A stretch of DNA of 18,149 bases from CAMDTE01 sp034679985 (GTDB taxonomy: Bacteria > Bacteroidota > Bacteroidia > Flavobacteriales > Schleiferiaceae): contig JAXITR010000040.1 in NCBI GenBank assembly GCA_034679985.1, positions 1 to 18,149 on the forward strand. Direction: 5' to 3'. The notes below the pieces were generated by a model. That model did no database searches. It worked only from the letters and a program-made list of their open reading frames with translations, and was not told the origin of the DNA. Numbering within the stretch: position 1 is the first letter of the stretch; the number at the start of each line of letters is the position of its first letter. A program made the translations under genes and the position numbers. Shown here piece after piece: positions 1 to 6,671 of this stretch.

Positions 1-1163
1 AGGCTTTGGGCAGCGGATTGCCCACGATCGCCGTGCGGGACATCGACGTTCAACGTCGGGAAAACGACTTGGCGATTGCGACGTTTGGACGCGGTTTCTA
101 CATACTGGACGACTACAGCCCGTTGCGTCACCTGAGCAAAGAAACTTTGGAGAAGCCCGCCGCCATTTTGCCGGTTAAGGACGGTTTGGTGTTCCACACG
201 GCAAACCCTTTGGGATACGGACCTCCCGGATTCATGGGAGCCTCCTACTTTATGGCGGAAAATCCGCCGATGGGCGCGGTGTTCACAGTGCACGTGAAGG
301 ATGTTCCAAAGAGTTTGAAGGCGCAGCGCCAGGAGAAGGAAAAATCCGGCGTCACGGGTTATCCTTCGGCGGAAGCCATTCGGGCGGAAGACCAAGAGGA
401 GAAGGCCTATCATTTGTTTGTGATCACGGACAGCAACGGCAAAGAGGTGCGTCGGTTCAGCCAGGCCGCTTCCAAAGGCATCCAGCGCGTGGTTTGGGAC
501 GGCGAGCTGGGACGAATGGACGGCAGCAGCCGCGGCTCAGAGCCCATTACCACGGCACCCGGTGCACACTTTGCTCCGGAAGGCACCTACCAGGTTTCGA
601 TGTACCAACTGGTCAACGGCGTGGGCGGTCTGCTGGCAGGACCGGTGTCTTTCCGCCTGAATCATTTGAAAAACGGAACCACCCACCCCACCGCGCCTGC
701 CGACGAGGCCGCGCGGAATGCGTTTTGGGCGGACGCCAACAAAACTACTCAGTCCTTGGAATCTGTGGAGCGCACGTTCCGCGTTTTGAAGGAGCATGTG
801 GTGGAGTTGAAGTCTGGCTTGCGCAATACGCCGGGCGCCTCGCTGGAAACGTTGGCGGAGGCGCGCAAACTGGAGGTTCAATTGGCTGCTTGGGGCATTG
901 AACTGTACGGCGACGGCAGCATGAGCAAGCGCGAATTTGAAACGGCACCGGGATTGACGGACCGCATGGGCAATGCCACCTGGGGTTCTTGGTCCCACCG
1001 CTCGGCACCCACCAGCACGATGGTGAGCGATTTGGCTGCGGTGAAGGCAGGAGTGGCTTCGTTGGCGCCGCAGTTGGCCGCCGCTTGGGCGTCGTTGAAA
1101 AAGCTGGATGCGGAACTGGTGAAAGCTGGTGGCCTGTCCGTGCTGGCGACGGATTTGGATTGA
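1..1163 (+). CDS. C-terminal part of a BNR/VPS10-type beta-propeller protein ('glycosyl hydrolase' of Bacteroidota), 5' end outside window
   Basis: The reading frame is already open at the left edge (codons in register from base 3) and ends at a TGA at 1161-1163, so about 387 C-terminal residues are visible. The start of the visible part contains the run ATFGRGFYILDDYSPLR. This resembles the end of the propeller in large secreted sortilin-like (VPS10/BNR) proteins of Bacteroidota, often annotated as glycosyl hydrolases. A beta-sandwich-like stretch follows, about residues 135-220 (KEVRRFSQAA, VVWDGELGRMDG, PEGTYQVSM), like the FlgD-Ig-like module seen in such proteins. A helical tail rich in Ala and Leu closes the protein. 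No T9SS C-terminal sorting motif is evident. The enzymatic substrate is unknown, and true hydrolase activity is doubtful for this family. The family call is fairly secure; the function is not. Confidence 0.75.
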   Translation, partial: ALGSGLPTIAVRDIDVQRRENDLAIATFGRGFYILDDYSPLRHLSKETLEKPAAILPVKDGLVFHTANPLGYGPPGFMGASYFMAENPPMGAVFTVHVKDVPKSLKAQRQEKEKSGVTGYPSAEAIRAEDQEEKAYHLFVITDSNGKEVRRFSQAASKGIQRVVWDGELGRMDGSSRGSEPITTAPGAHFAPEGTYQVSMYQLVNGVGGLLAGPVSFRLNHLKNGTTHPTAPADEAARNAFWADANKTTQSLESVERTFRVLKEHVVELKSGLRNTPGASLETLAEARKLEVQLAAWGIELYGDGSMSKREFETAPGLTDRMGNATWGSWSHRSAPTSTMVSDLAAVKAGVASLAPQLAAAWASLKKLDAELVKAGGLSVLATDLD

Positions 1164-1174
1164 CGGATTTCTGG

Positions 1175-1192
1175 CGCGCGCAGGTGCGCGCG
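1175..1192. repeat. GC-only inverted repeat just after the stop codon
   Basis: CGCGCGCA (1175-1182) and TGCGCGCG (1185-1192) are perfect reverse complements separated by two bases. In RNA this would be a very stable 7-8 bp hairpin 11 bases after the TGA. No T-run follows it, so alone it is not a standard terminator. It sits 15 bases before the real terminator hairpin and may act as a 3'-end stabiliser. It could also be chance in GC-rich sequence. Confidence 0.4.
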
Positions 1193-1207
1193 ACCGGGTG
1201 AAAATGG

Positions 1208-1241
1208 AATCGCCCGCCTCCGGATGGAGGCGGGCGATTTT
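1208..1241. terminator. Rho-independent terminator, probably bidirectional, between convergent genes
   Basis: A 14-bp perfect stem (1208-1221 with 1226-1239) closes a 4-base loop (GGAT) and is followed by T4 on the + strand. On the - strand the tail is CCATTTT. It lies between the + BNR/VPS10-type gene (stop at 1163) and the - strand FabH gene (stop at 1268), so it can serve both. Confidence 0.85.
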
Positions 1242-1267
1242 CGTTGGTACGGTTTGGAGGTTGCGTC

Positions 1268-2344
1268 TTACCAGCGGTAGACAAAGGCATTGATGGTCAT
1301 GCCGGCACCTACGGATGCAAAAAGGAGGAGGTCTCCGCGTTGAATTTTGTGACCCTGGTATTGGGTCTTTACCACCAAATCCAAAAGAGTAGGAACCGTC
1401 GCGACGGAGGAATTGCCCAGCCACTGAATGCTCATGGGGGCGATGGCGTCGACGTGATCCACTTTCATGCCGTACAAGCGATGCAGGCGTTCAATAACCG
1501 CGTGGTCCAGTTTGGCGTTGGCCTGGTGGATGAAAATCTTCTTGATTTCAGAAAGATGCACGCCAGCGTTGTCCAGGGCGGCCTTCATTCCGTCCGGAAC
1601 GTGACGCAAGGCAAATTCGTAAATCTTGCGCCCCTTCATCTTGATGAGCATTTCCTTAGGATCCGAACCCGGTTTATTGGATGGGTTGGATTTGAGGTAG
1701 TACGCAATATCGTTAGACGTGTAGGTTTGCATGGCCCGGCCCAGGATATTGGAGGGGTTGTCTTCACCCGCTTCCAAAACCACCGCGCCTGCACCGTCGG
1801 CAAAAATCATGGAATCGCGATCGTGCACGTCTACGGTACGGGAAAGCATTTCGTTACCAACCACCAGGGCTCGTTTGGCATGACCTGCCAACATGTAGGA
1901 CTGCGCGGTGAGGACGGACTGAACCCAACCGGGACACCCAGCCAATACGTCAAAAGCAACAGCATTGGGGTTGCGAATTCCCAGGCCTGCCTTAACGCGC
2001 GAAGCCAGGGTAGGCATCTGATCCGTGTGGCGCGACCCAAAGGCCAAGTCGCCGAAATTGTGCGTTACGATGATCAGGTCCAGTGTTTCTGGATCTATCC
2101 CGGCGTGTTCCAAAGCATGAGCCGCTGCGCGAGTTCCCAGGGTGGAGCACTGCTCCTCCGGATTGGCCCAACGACGTTCCCGAATTTCCGTGATCTCTTC
2201 AAACTTTTGGATGATGATTTCGTTGGAATGGGGAAAAGGTTGACCCTTTTCGTCGTAAAATTCGCGGTCCAAAAAGGCGCTATTCGGTACGATTTGGTCC
2301 GGTATTACGCTGCCCGTCCCAATGATGCTCACGGAGATACTCAT
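1268..2344 (-). CDS. fabH: 3-oxoacyl-ACP synthase III (FabH-type beta-ketoacyl synthase)
   Basis: 358 residues. The family condenses an acyl-CoA with malonyl-ACP to start fatty-acid chains in the cytosol. The thiolase-fold catalytic triad is visible: Cys137 in DVLAGCPGW, His273 in FIHQANAKLD and Asn311 in QWLGNSSVATVP. The glycine-rich end ASVGAGMTINAFVYRW is also typical. I start at the ATG at 2344 (MSISVSIIGTGS), because the family begins right at this first beta strand and a promoter box ends 5 bases upstream. An in-frame GTG at 2401 would overlap folE. The nucleophile context GCPGW differs from the ACSGF of E. coli FabH but, from memory, is usual for Bacteroidota FabH-like proteins. A second FabH paralogue elsewhere, or a role in a special lipid such as flexirubin-type aryl polyenes, cannot be excluded. 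No operon partner is seen. Confidence 0.9.
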   Translation of the reverse strand: MSISVSIIGTGSVIPDQIVPNSAFLDREFYDEKGQPFPHSNEIIIQKFEEITEIRERRWANPEEQCSTLGTRAAAHALEHAGIDPETLDLIIVTHNFGDLAFGSRHTDQMPTLASRVKAGLGIRNPNAVAFDVLAGCPGWVQSVLTAQSYMLAGHAKRALVVGNEMLSRTVDVHDRDSMIFADGAGAVVLEAGEDNPSNILGRAMQTYTSNDIAYYLKSNPSNKPGSDPKEMLIKMKGRKIYEFALRHVPDGMKAALDNAGVHLSEIKKIFIHQANAKLDHAVIERLHRLYGMKVDHVDAIAPMSIQWLGNSSVATVPTLLDLVVKTQYQGHKIQRGDLLLFASVGAGMTINAFVYRW

Positions 2345-2349
2345 GGGTA

Positions 2350-2357
2350 CAAAGGTA
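2350..2357 (-). promoter_or_regulatory. -7 box of the fabH promoter (TACCTTTG), leaderless configuration
   Basis: Read on the - strand, TACCTTTG matches the Bacteroidota sigma-ABfr -7 consensus TAnnTTTG exactly. It is followed by TACCC and then the ATG at 2344. Transcription from such a box normally starts a few bases downstream, so the mRNA should begin at or next to the ATG. I see no convincing -33 TTG. The region where it would lie overlaps the folE -7 box. Confidence 0.75.
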
Positions 2358-2379
2358 CCGATTCCCCGCGAAAGACCCG

Positions 2380-2387
2380 TACCTTTG
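2380..2387 (+). promoter_or_regulatory. -7 box of the folE promoter (TACCTTTG), leaderless configuration
   Basis: TACCTTTG matches TAnnTTTG exactly, is followed by CACC and then the folE ATG at 2392. There is no room for a Shine-Dalgarno sequence, so a leaderless folE mRNA is predicted. No clear TTG is found at -33, a position that coincides with the fabH -7 box. Confidence 0.75.
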
Positions 2388-2391
2388 CACC

Positions 2392-3069
2392 ATGAATCCA
2401 CACGAAGGCTTGGAAGATCGGGAAATGGACCACCCCAAAGGGTCGGTAGAATCCCCGTTGCGCGCCGATGCGTTTGCGTTGAGCGACGAAGAAAAAATCG
2501 AACGAATTGAGGGCGCGGTGCGCACCATCCTGGATACTTTGGGCATGGACTTAACGGACGACTCGCTGCGCGGAACGCCCCGTCGGGTTGCCAAAATGTA
2601 TGTCAAAGAAACGTTTGGCGGTTTGCACCCGGACCGAAAGCCCTCCTTGAATACCTTCGAAAACAGCTACGCTTACGGCGAGATGCTGGTGGAGAAAAAC
2701 ATTGTGGTGTACTCCACGTGCGAACACCACTTGCTGCCGATTGTGGGCCGGGCGCACATTGCTTATTTGAGCAACGAACGGGTCATCGGACTGAGTAAAA
2801 TGAACCGCATTGTGGACTTTTACGCCAAACGTCCCCAAGTGCAGGAACGCTTGACGCGGCAAATTGTGGCTGCGCTGCAAGAGGCCTTGGGAACCGACGA
2901 CGTGGCCTGCATCATCGACGCCAAGCACCTGTGCGTGAACGCGCGCGGCATACGCGACATCGACAGCAGCACCGTGACGGCAGAATACGGCGGACGCTTT
3001 TTGCACGAAGAAAAGTTGCGTCGGGATTTGATGGACTACATTCGTTTGGAAACGAAATTTGGAGCATGA
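2392..3069 (+). CDS. folE: GTP cyclohydrolase I
   Basis: 225 residues, the usual length of bacterial FolE. The enzyme opens and rearranges GTP to 7,8-dihydroneopterin triphosphate, the first step of tetrahydrofolate synthesis and also the entry to queuosine precursors. The zinc ligands are all present: Cys110 and His113 in YSTCEHHLLP, and Cys181 in DAKHLCVNARG. His112 and His179 of the active site are also there. The C-terminal SSTVTAEYGGRF block follows. The first ~30 residues are poorly conserved and acidic. The ATG at 2392 is supported by the promoter box 4 bases upstream. Its stop overlaps the cysS start (ATGA at 3066-3069), implying one transcript and coupled translation. A zinc-dependent class I enzyme is certain; expected activity is high. 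Confidence 0.97.
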   Translation: MNPHEGLEDREMDHPKGSVESPLRADAFALSDEEKIERIEGAVRTILDTLGMDLTDDSLRGTPRRVAKMYVKETFGGLHPDRKPSLNTFENSYAYGEMLVEKNIVVYSTCEHHLLPIVGRAHIAYLSNERVIGLSKMNRIVDFYAKRPQVQERLTRQIVAALQEALGTDDVACIIDAKHLCVNARGIRDIDSSTVTAEYGGRFLHEEKLRRDLMDYIRLETKFGA

Positions 3070-4556
3070 GCTTGCAGCTGTACAATACCTTATCCGGTCA
3101 AAAGGAACCGTTTGAAGCGTTGCACCCACCGCACGTAGGCTTGTACGTGTGCGGACCGACTGTTTATTCCGACGTGCATTTGGGCAATGTTCGCACCTTT
3201 TTGAGCTTTGATTTGGTGTTCCGTTACCTTCAATTTTTGGGGTATCGGGTGCGCTACGTGCGCAACATTACGGACGCCGGCCATTTGGAGAACGACGCCG
3301 ACGAGGGCGAAGATAAAATTGGAAAGAAGGCGCGATTGGAGTCTTTGGAACCGATGGAAATCGTTCAACGCTACACCGTTGGTTTTCGCGAAGTGATGCG
3401 GCAATTCAACGCTTTGCCGCCCAGCATCGAACCTACAGCCACTGGCCACATTGTGGAGCAAATTGAAGCGTGCAAAGTGCTCTTGGAACGCGGATTGGCC
3501 TACGAAGTCAATGGGTCGGTCTATTTTGACGTTGCCGCGTACTCTAAATCCAACCACTACGGCAAACTGTCCGGAAGGGTTTTGGACGAATTGCAGGCGG
3601 GTTCGCGCGAATTGGAAGGCCAAAGCGAGAAGCGCAGCCCCATGGACTTTGCCTTGTGGAAAAAAGCATCTCCTTACCACATCATGCGGTGGCCGTCTCC
3701 TTGGGGAGAAGGGTTTCCCGGTTGGCACTTGGAGTGTTCCGTCATGAGCACCAAGTATTTGGGCGCTTCGTTTGACATCCACGGCGGCGGCATGGATTTG
3801 AAGTTTCCGCACCACGAATGCGAGGTAGCGCAAAACATCGGCTGCAACGGAACCGATGGAGCGCGCTACTGGATGCATGCCAACATGCTGACTTTGAACG
3901 GCAAGCGCATGTCCAAGAGCACCGGAAATACGTTGCTTCCGGAAGAGTTGTTCACCGGAAACACGCCGCACCTGACCCAAGGATTTGCACCTTCTGTGGT
4001 TCGATTCTTTATGCTTCAGGCGCACTACCGAAGTGTTTTGGACTTTAGCAACGACGCACTTTTGGCCGCGGAAAAGGGCTACGACCGGTTGCTCGCAGCG
4101 TGGAAGGTACTCAAAGAACGCAGTGCCAAGCAATTTGCGGGGCCGAGCTCGTGGTCTTTGTCGGCGTGGAAAGCAGATTGCCGCGCCGCCATGGACGACG
4201 ATTTCAACAGCCCCATTTTGATTGCGCATTTGTTTGATGCCGCCAAGGCCATACAGGCAGACGCAGACGGACGTGCACCTTTGACGGATGCAGACGCATT
4301 TGAACTTCTTGCGGAATTGTCTGCCTGGTTGTTTGCGGTTTTGGGATTGGAAAATCAGGAACGAAGCGCGCAATCCTCCGGTACGACGGAGGCCCTTGAT
4401 GCAGCCATGAGTGCGGTGATTCACGTGCGCCAAAAGGCACGCGCCGAACGCGACTTTGCCACCAGCGATGCCATCCGGGATCTTTTGGCAAAAGGTGGGA
4501 TCGTTTTGAAGGACGGAAAGGAAGGCACCGAATATTCGGTGGACCGTCGATCCTAG
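3066..4556 (+). CDS. cysS: Cysteinyl-tRNA synthetase
   Basis: 496 residues. It charges tRNA-Cys with cysteine in the cytosol. The class I signature HLGN (residues 38-41, the HIGH motif) lies next to VCGPTVYSDV, and the KMSKS motif appears as KRMSKSTGN near residue 280. The zinc-binding residues that select cysteine are present: Cys29, Cys224 in HLECSVM, and His249 and Glu253 in FPHHECEVAQ. A C-terminal DALR-type helical domain follows, ending with a family-typical block (DAIRDLLAKGGIVLKD). I chose the ATG at 3066, which overlaps the folE stop by 4 bases and begins the protein at the conserved MSLQLYNTL strand. An upstream in-frame start at 2931 would lie inside folE and is not conserved. It is very likely cotranscribed with folE and yidD. 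Confidence 0.97.
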   Translation: MSLQLYNTLSGQKEPFEALHPPHVGLYVCGPTVYSDVHLGNVRTFLSFDLVFRYLQFLGYRVRYVRNITDAGHLENDADEGEDKIGKKARLESLEPMEIVQRYTVGFREVMRQFNALPPSIEPTATGHIVEQIEACKVLLERGLAYEVNGSVYFDVAAYSKSNHYGKLSGRVLDELQAGSRELEGQSEKRSPMDFALWKKASPYHIMRWPSPWGEGFPGWHLECSVMSTKYLGASFDIHGGGMDLKFPHHECEVAQNIGCNGTDGARYWMHANMLTLNGKRMSKSTGNTLLPEELFTGNTPHLTQGFAPSVVRFFMLQAHYRSVLDFSNDALLAAEKGYDRLLAAWKVLKERSAKQFAGPSSWSLSAWKADCRAAMDDDFNSPILIAHLFDAAKAIQADADGRAPLTDADAFELLAELSAWLFAVLGLENQERSAQSSGTTEALDAAMSAVIHVRQKARAERDFATSDAIRDLLAKGGIVLKDGKEGTEYSVDRRS

Positions 4557-4564
4557 GCAAACCC

Positions 4565-4840
4565 ATGGCCGTGAAACGTTTTTGGGTATGGTTCTTCGCC
4601 AGTCCACTTCTGGCGCTGGTGGGTCTTTACCGGTATGTTGTTTCGCCGCTCACTCCTCCCTCCTGCCGGCACACCCCTACTTGTTCTGCGTACATGGGCG
4701 AATCCCTACGCGTGTGGGGGCCCTGGCGCGGAAGTCTTTTGGGATTACGCCGACTGAGCAAATGCCATCCGTGGGGCACGTGGGGATACGATCCTGTGCC
4801 CAAAAAAACCGAAGCTGATTTAACTTCCAAGCCCCACTGA
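4565..4840 (+). CDS. yidD: Membrane protein insertion efficiency factor YidD
   Basis: 91 residues. YidD is a small amphipathic, membrane-associated protein that helps the YidC insertase place inner-membrane proteins. The family signature is almost complete: YRYVVSPLTPPSCR, then PTCSAYMGESL, then LRRLSKCHP, then GYDPVP. The three conserved cysteines are Cys34, Cys40 and Cys67. The N-terminal hydrophobic helix spans about residues 6-28. The start ATG at 4565 is 8 bases after the cysS stop, so translation probably follows from the same transcript. In many bacteria yidD sits with rnpA and yidC; here it is instead between cysS and lgt. The protein ends with a short polar tail of no known role. Confidence 0.95.
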   Translation: MAVKRFWVWFFASPLLALVGLYRYVVSPLTPPSCRHTPTCSAYMGESLRVWGPWRGSLLGLRRLSKCHPWGTWGYDPVPKKTEADLTSKPH

Positions 4841-4847
4841 TTTCACG

Positions 4848-4855
4848 TAACTTTC
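4848..4855 (+). promoter_or_regulatory. Possible -7 box of an lgt promoter (TAACTTTC)
   Basis: TAACTTTC differs from TAnnTTTG only at the last base. It is followed by CCTC and the lgt ATG at 4860, giving the same 4-base spacing as the boxes at folE and gpmI. It suggests lgt has its own leaderless transcript besides any readthrough from yidD. A TTC lies about 20 bases upstream where TTG would be expected. Confidence 0.5.
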
Positions 4856-4859
4856 CCTC

Positions 4860-5933
4860 ATGTTTGCCACTGCTACACTTACTTGGGCTGCCGAAAACGG
4901 ATTGGACCTTGGTTTTTTCACCCTTCGCTACTACAGCCTGCTCTTTGCGGCTGGTTTTTTCCTGGGTTACCGCCAGATGCGGAAGTGGTTCGCCAGCGCG
5001 GGATTGACCAACGAACAACTGGACACCTTGCTCACCACCATGGTGGTGGCTACGGTGGTTGGCGCTCGTCTGGGGCACGTCTTTTTTTACGATTGGCACT
5101 ACTACCAAAACCACTTGGTGGAAATCCTGTACGTTTGGGAAGGTGGATTGGCCAGCCACGGCGCAGCCGCTGCCATCTTGGTGGCTATGTTTTGGTACGC
5201 CAAATACGTCATCCACAAGCCCTACCTCTGGATGATGGATCGATTGGTCATCACGGTTGCACTGGCAGCAGTCTTCATTCGCACCGGAAACTTGATGAAC
5301 TCAGAAATTTACGGAGACCCCGCTAACTCCGTAGCCCAAACGGTCTTTGCACGCCCGGTTTTGGACTTGATCGACAACCACTACGGCCATGCCCTTACGG
5401 GGGCTCGCTTGGAGCGTGATGCCAACCGACCGGACCGGGAAACAGACTCCTTGAGTTTGCCGGCCTATCGATTGGTGGTACAACCCGTTGAGGGCATGGG
5501 ACCGGGTGAATTGGAGGCACTTTGGGAAGGGCAACTAATGCCACACTTGCAATCGCGCCCCACAGACCGCATTCATTTTGTGGGTGCCCCGGAAGCGGAA
5601 GTTGTGGCTCTGGAAAATGGCGAATTTGCCCTGCCGGGGTATGGCATTCCGCGCCATCCTACCCAAGTGTACGAAGCACTCTTTTATTTGTTGGTCTACG
5701 GTCTTTTGCTTTGGATGTCCCGACGGGGTTCTTTTGAGGCCGGGGGGCGGATTTTTGGCACCTTCCTGATTGGTGTTTTTGGCTTCCGGTTTGTGGTGGA
5801 GTTTTTGAAGGCCAATCAAAGCAGTTTTGAAGCGGGCATGGCACTCAACATGGGTCAGTGGCTTAGCCTCCCCTTGGTTGCCGTTGGACTGTACCTTTTG
5901 TGGCAGTCGCGCTCGAAACAACAAAACGGCTGA
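4860..5933 (+). CDS. lgt: Prolipoprotein diacylglyceryl transferase
   Basis: 357 residues, polytopic inner-membrane enzyme. It moves diacylglycerol from phosphatidylglycerol to the lipobox cysteine of prolipoproteins, the first step of lipoprotein maturation. Family blocks are visible: RYYSLLFAAGF (23-33), GARLGHVFFYD (68-78), WEGGLASHGAA (93-103, with the essential His100), RTGNLMNSEIYG (141-152) and RHPTQVYEALFY (265-276). A last hydrophobic stretch GQWLSLPLVAVGLYLLW ends the protein. Typical Lgt is about 260-300 residues. The excess is a soluble-looking insertion at about 168-258, between the RxGN block and the RHPTQ block, rich in charged residues. I recall similar insertions in other Bacteroidota Lgt. 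The start is 19 bases after yidD, and a promoter-like box directly precedes it. Confidence 0.95.
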   Translation: MFATATLTWAAENGLDLGFFTLRYYSLLFAAGFFLGYRQMRKWFASAGLTNEQLDTLLTTMVVATVVGARLGHVFFYDWHYYQNHLVEILYVWEGGLASHGAAAAILVAMFWYAKYVIHKPYLWMMDRLVITVALAAVFIRTGNLMNSEIYGDPANSVAQTVFARPVLDLIDNHYGHALTGARLERDANRPDRETDSLSLPAYRLVVQPVEGMGPGELEALWEGQLMPHLQSRPTDRIHFVGAPEAEVVALENGEFALPGYGIPRHPTQVYEALFYLLVYGLLLWMSRRGSFEAGGRIFGTFLIGVFGFRFVVEFLKANQSSFEAGMALNMGQWLSLPLVAVGLYLLWQSRSKQQNG

Positions 5934-5972
5934 CCAGTGAACCCTGGTCACTGAGTAAATAGCTCATTTTTT
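5931..5972 (+). terminator. Weak terminator-like structure after lgt
   Basis: TGACCAG (5931-5937, including the lgt stop codon) pairs with CTGGTCA (5944-5950) across a 6-base loop. A second small hairpin, TGAG/CTCA (5952-5955 and 5962-5965), is followed directly by T6-7 (5966-5972). Together they could end lgt transcription, but each stem is short. Confidence 0.35.
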
Positions 5973-5989
5973 AGTTTTAAAACATCTTT

Positions 5990-5997
5990 TATTTCTG
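5990..5997 (+). promoter_or_regulatory. Possible -7 box for the DUF192 gene (TATTTCTG)
   Basis: TATTTCTG has one mismatch to TAnnTTTG and ends 3 bases before the ATG at 6001. The region upstream is AT-rich (5955-5995), unlike the rest of the window, as expected for a promoter. No clear -33 TTG is seen. Confidence 0.45.
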
Positions 5998-6000
5998 GCT

Positions 6001-6543
6001 ATGAATCGACTGATGAAACAAGTGGGCACCGCATTGCTCCTCCTGGCTGCTCTTGGATTTGTAGCCGTGCAGATTGGGCCCGCGTGCCAGCGTCAAGAGC
6101 CGGAGTCGGTTCAAGACCTCGGAGTTGAGGAGACCCAGGAGGCGTACGAGCCACCGTTTACCCAAGAAGGCGTTGGCGCATTCATCTCTGCTTCTACCGG
6201 GGATACCTTGCGAAACTACCGCGTGGAAGTTGCCGAGCGTCCGGACGAGGTGCAGTACGGTATGATGTACCGGAAACACATGGATGAGGACATGGCGATG
6301 GTCTTTCTCATGGGCGAGGAAACGCAACAGAGCTTTTGGATGCACAACACGTACGTGTCGTTGGACATCGTGTTTGTTAACAGCAAGGGTGTTGTGGTGA
6401 GTGTTCAGGAGAACTGCACCCCGCTCACGGATACTCCGCGCCCTTCGGAAGGACCTGCTAATGTGGTGGTTGAGGTCCCCGGCGGAACGGCACAGCGCAT
6501 TGGCTTGAAGGCCGGTGATCAATGGGTTTGGAACCGACTTTGA
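6001..6543 (+). CDS. DUF192 domain protein with N-terminal membrane anchor or signal
   Basis: 180 residues. The N-terminus (about 10-27) is a single hydrophobic helix, so the protein is exported or membrane-anchored. Cys29 follows in GPACQR, but Gly at -3 makes it a poor lipobox. An acidic linker (30-50) precedes the DUF192 domain (about 54-178). Typical elements there are VEVAERPDEVQYGMMYR, MAMVFLMGEE, FWMHNTYVSLDIVFV and a C-terminal strand with AQRIGLKAGD. DUF192 is a small beta-barrel-like domain with no established biochemical role. The gene is monocistronic: a possible promoter lies just upstream and a strong terminator just downstream. The family call is secure; the function is unknown. 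Confidence 0.9.
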   Translation: MNRLMKQVGTALLLLAALGFVAVQIGPACQRQEPESVQDLGVEETQEAYEPPFTQEGVGAFISASTGDTLRNYRVEVAERPDEVQYGMMYRKHMDEDMAMVFLMGEETQQSFWMHNTYVSLDIVFVNSKGVVVSVQENCTPLTDTPRPSEGPANVVVEVPGGTAQRIGLKAGDQWVWNRL

Positions 6544-6578
6544 TTTTTTTTGCCTGAGGTCTCAGGAGTTTGGTGACC

Positions 6579-6623
6579 CCAAAAAAAGCCCGCCCCGATG
6601 CAATCGGGGCGGGCTTTTTTTGG
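6579..6623. terminator. Strong symmetric bidirectional terminator
   Basis: A 21-bp perfect inverted repeat (6579-6599 with 6603-6623) surrounds a 3-base loop (GCA). Its core is GCCCGCCCCGAT flanked by A7 on one side and T7 on the other, so it works as an intrinsic terminator on both strands. It separates the + DUF192 gene (stop 6543) from the - strand M1 peptidase (stop 6672). Confidence 0.93.
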
Positions 6624-6671
6624 TGCCTGAGCAGAACGCGCACAGTCCACAAACTTCGCGCTCTAGGGAAC

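Larger units (their letters stand above)
2346..2391. repeat. 13-bp inverted repeat forming a symmetric divergent promoter
   Basis: GGTACAAAGGTAC (2346-2358) and GTACCTTTGCACC (2379-2391) are reverse complements with one mismatch, separated by 20 bases. Each arm contains one gene's TACCTTTG box and abuts that gene's start codon, so the symmetry appears to come from two promoters placed back to back. A dyad-binding regulator is an alternative reading that nothing else in the sequence supports. Confidence 0.7.

Noticed and set aside
537..1424. Long - strand open frame opposite the BNR/VPS10-type gene and its terminator
   Set aside because: Its product is rich in Arg, His and Gln with no recognisable motif, and it runs through the terminator and into fabH. 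It is a shadow of the GC-rich + strand gene.
1244..2395. Long + strand open frame opposite fabH
   Set aside because: The - strand frame has the full FabH catalytic triad and a promoter; this one shows no motif and would run through the fabH/folE promoter.
2345..2401. Extended FabH start at the GTG at 2401
   Set aside because: It would add 19 residues unlike the family, run through the promoter box and overlap folE. The ATG at 2344 fits the protein and the promoter.
2931..3065. Earlier in-frame start for cysS within folE
   Set aside because: The added residues are Arg-rich frame-shadow of folE; MSLQLYNTL at 3066 is the normal synthetase beginning.
3090..4607. 505-residue - strand open frame opposite cysS
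   Set aside because: The + strand is unmistakably cysteinyl-tRNA synthetase with all motifs; the antisense product has no family features.
6544..6566. T8 run after the DUF192 stop and the palindrome CCTGAG-GT-CTCAGG (6553-6566)
   Set aside because: The T-run precedes the hairpin on the + strand and becomes an A-run on the - strand, so it is not a terminator in either direction. The 6-bp palindrome is too small to claim an operator.
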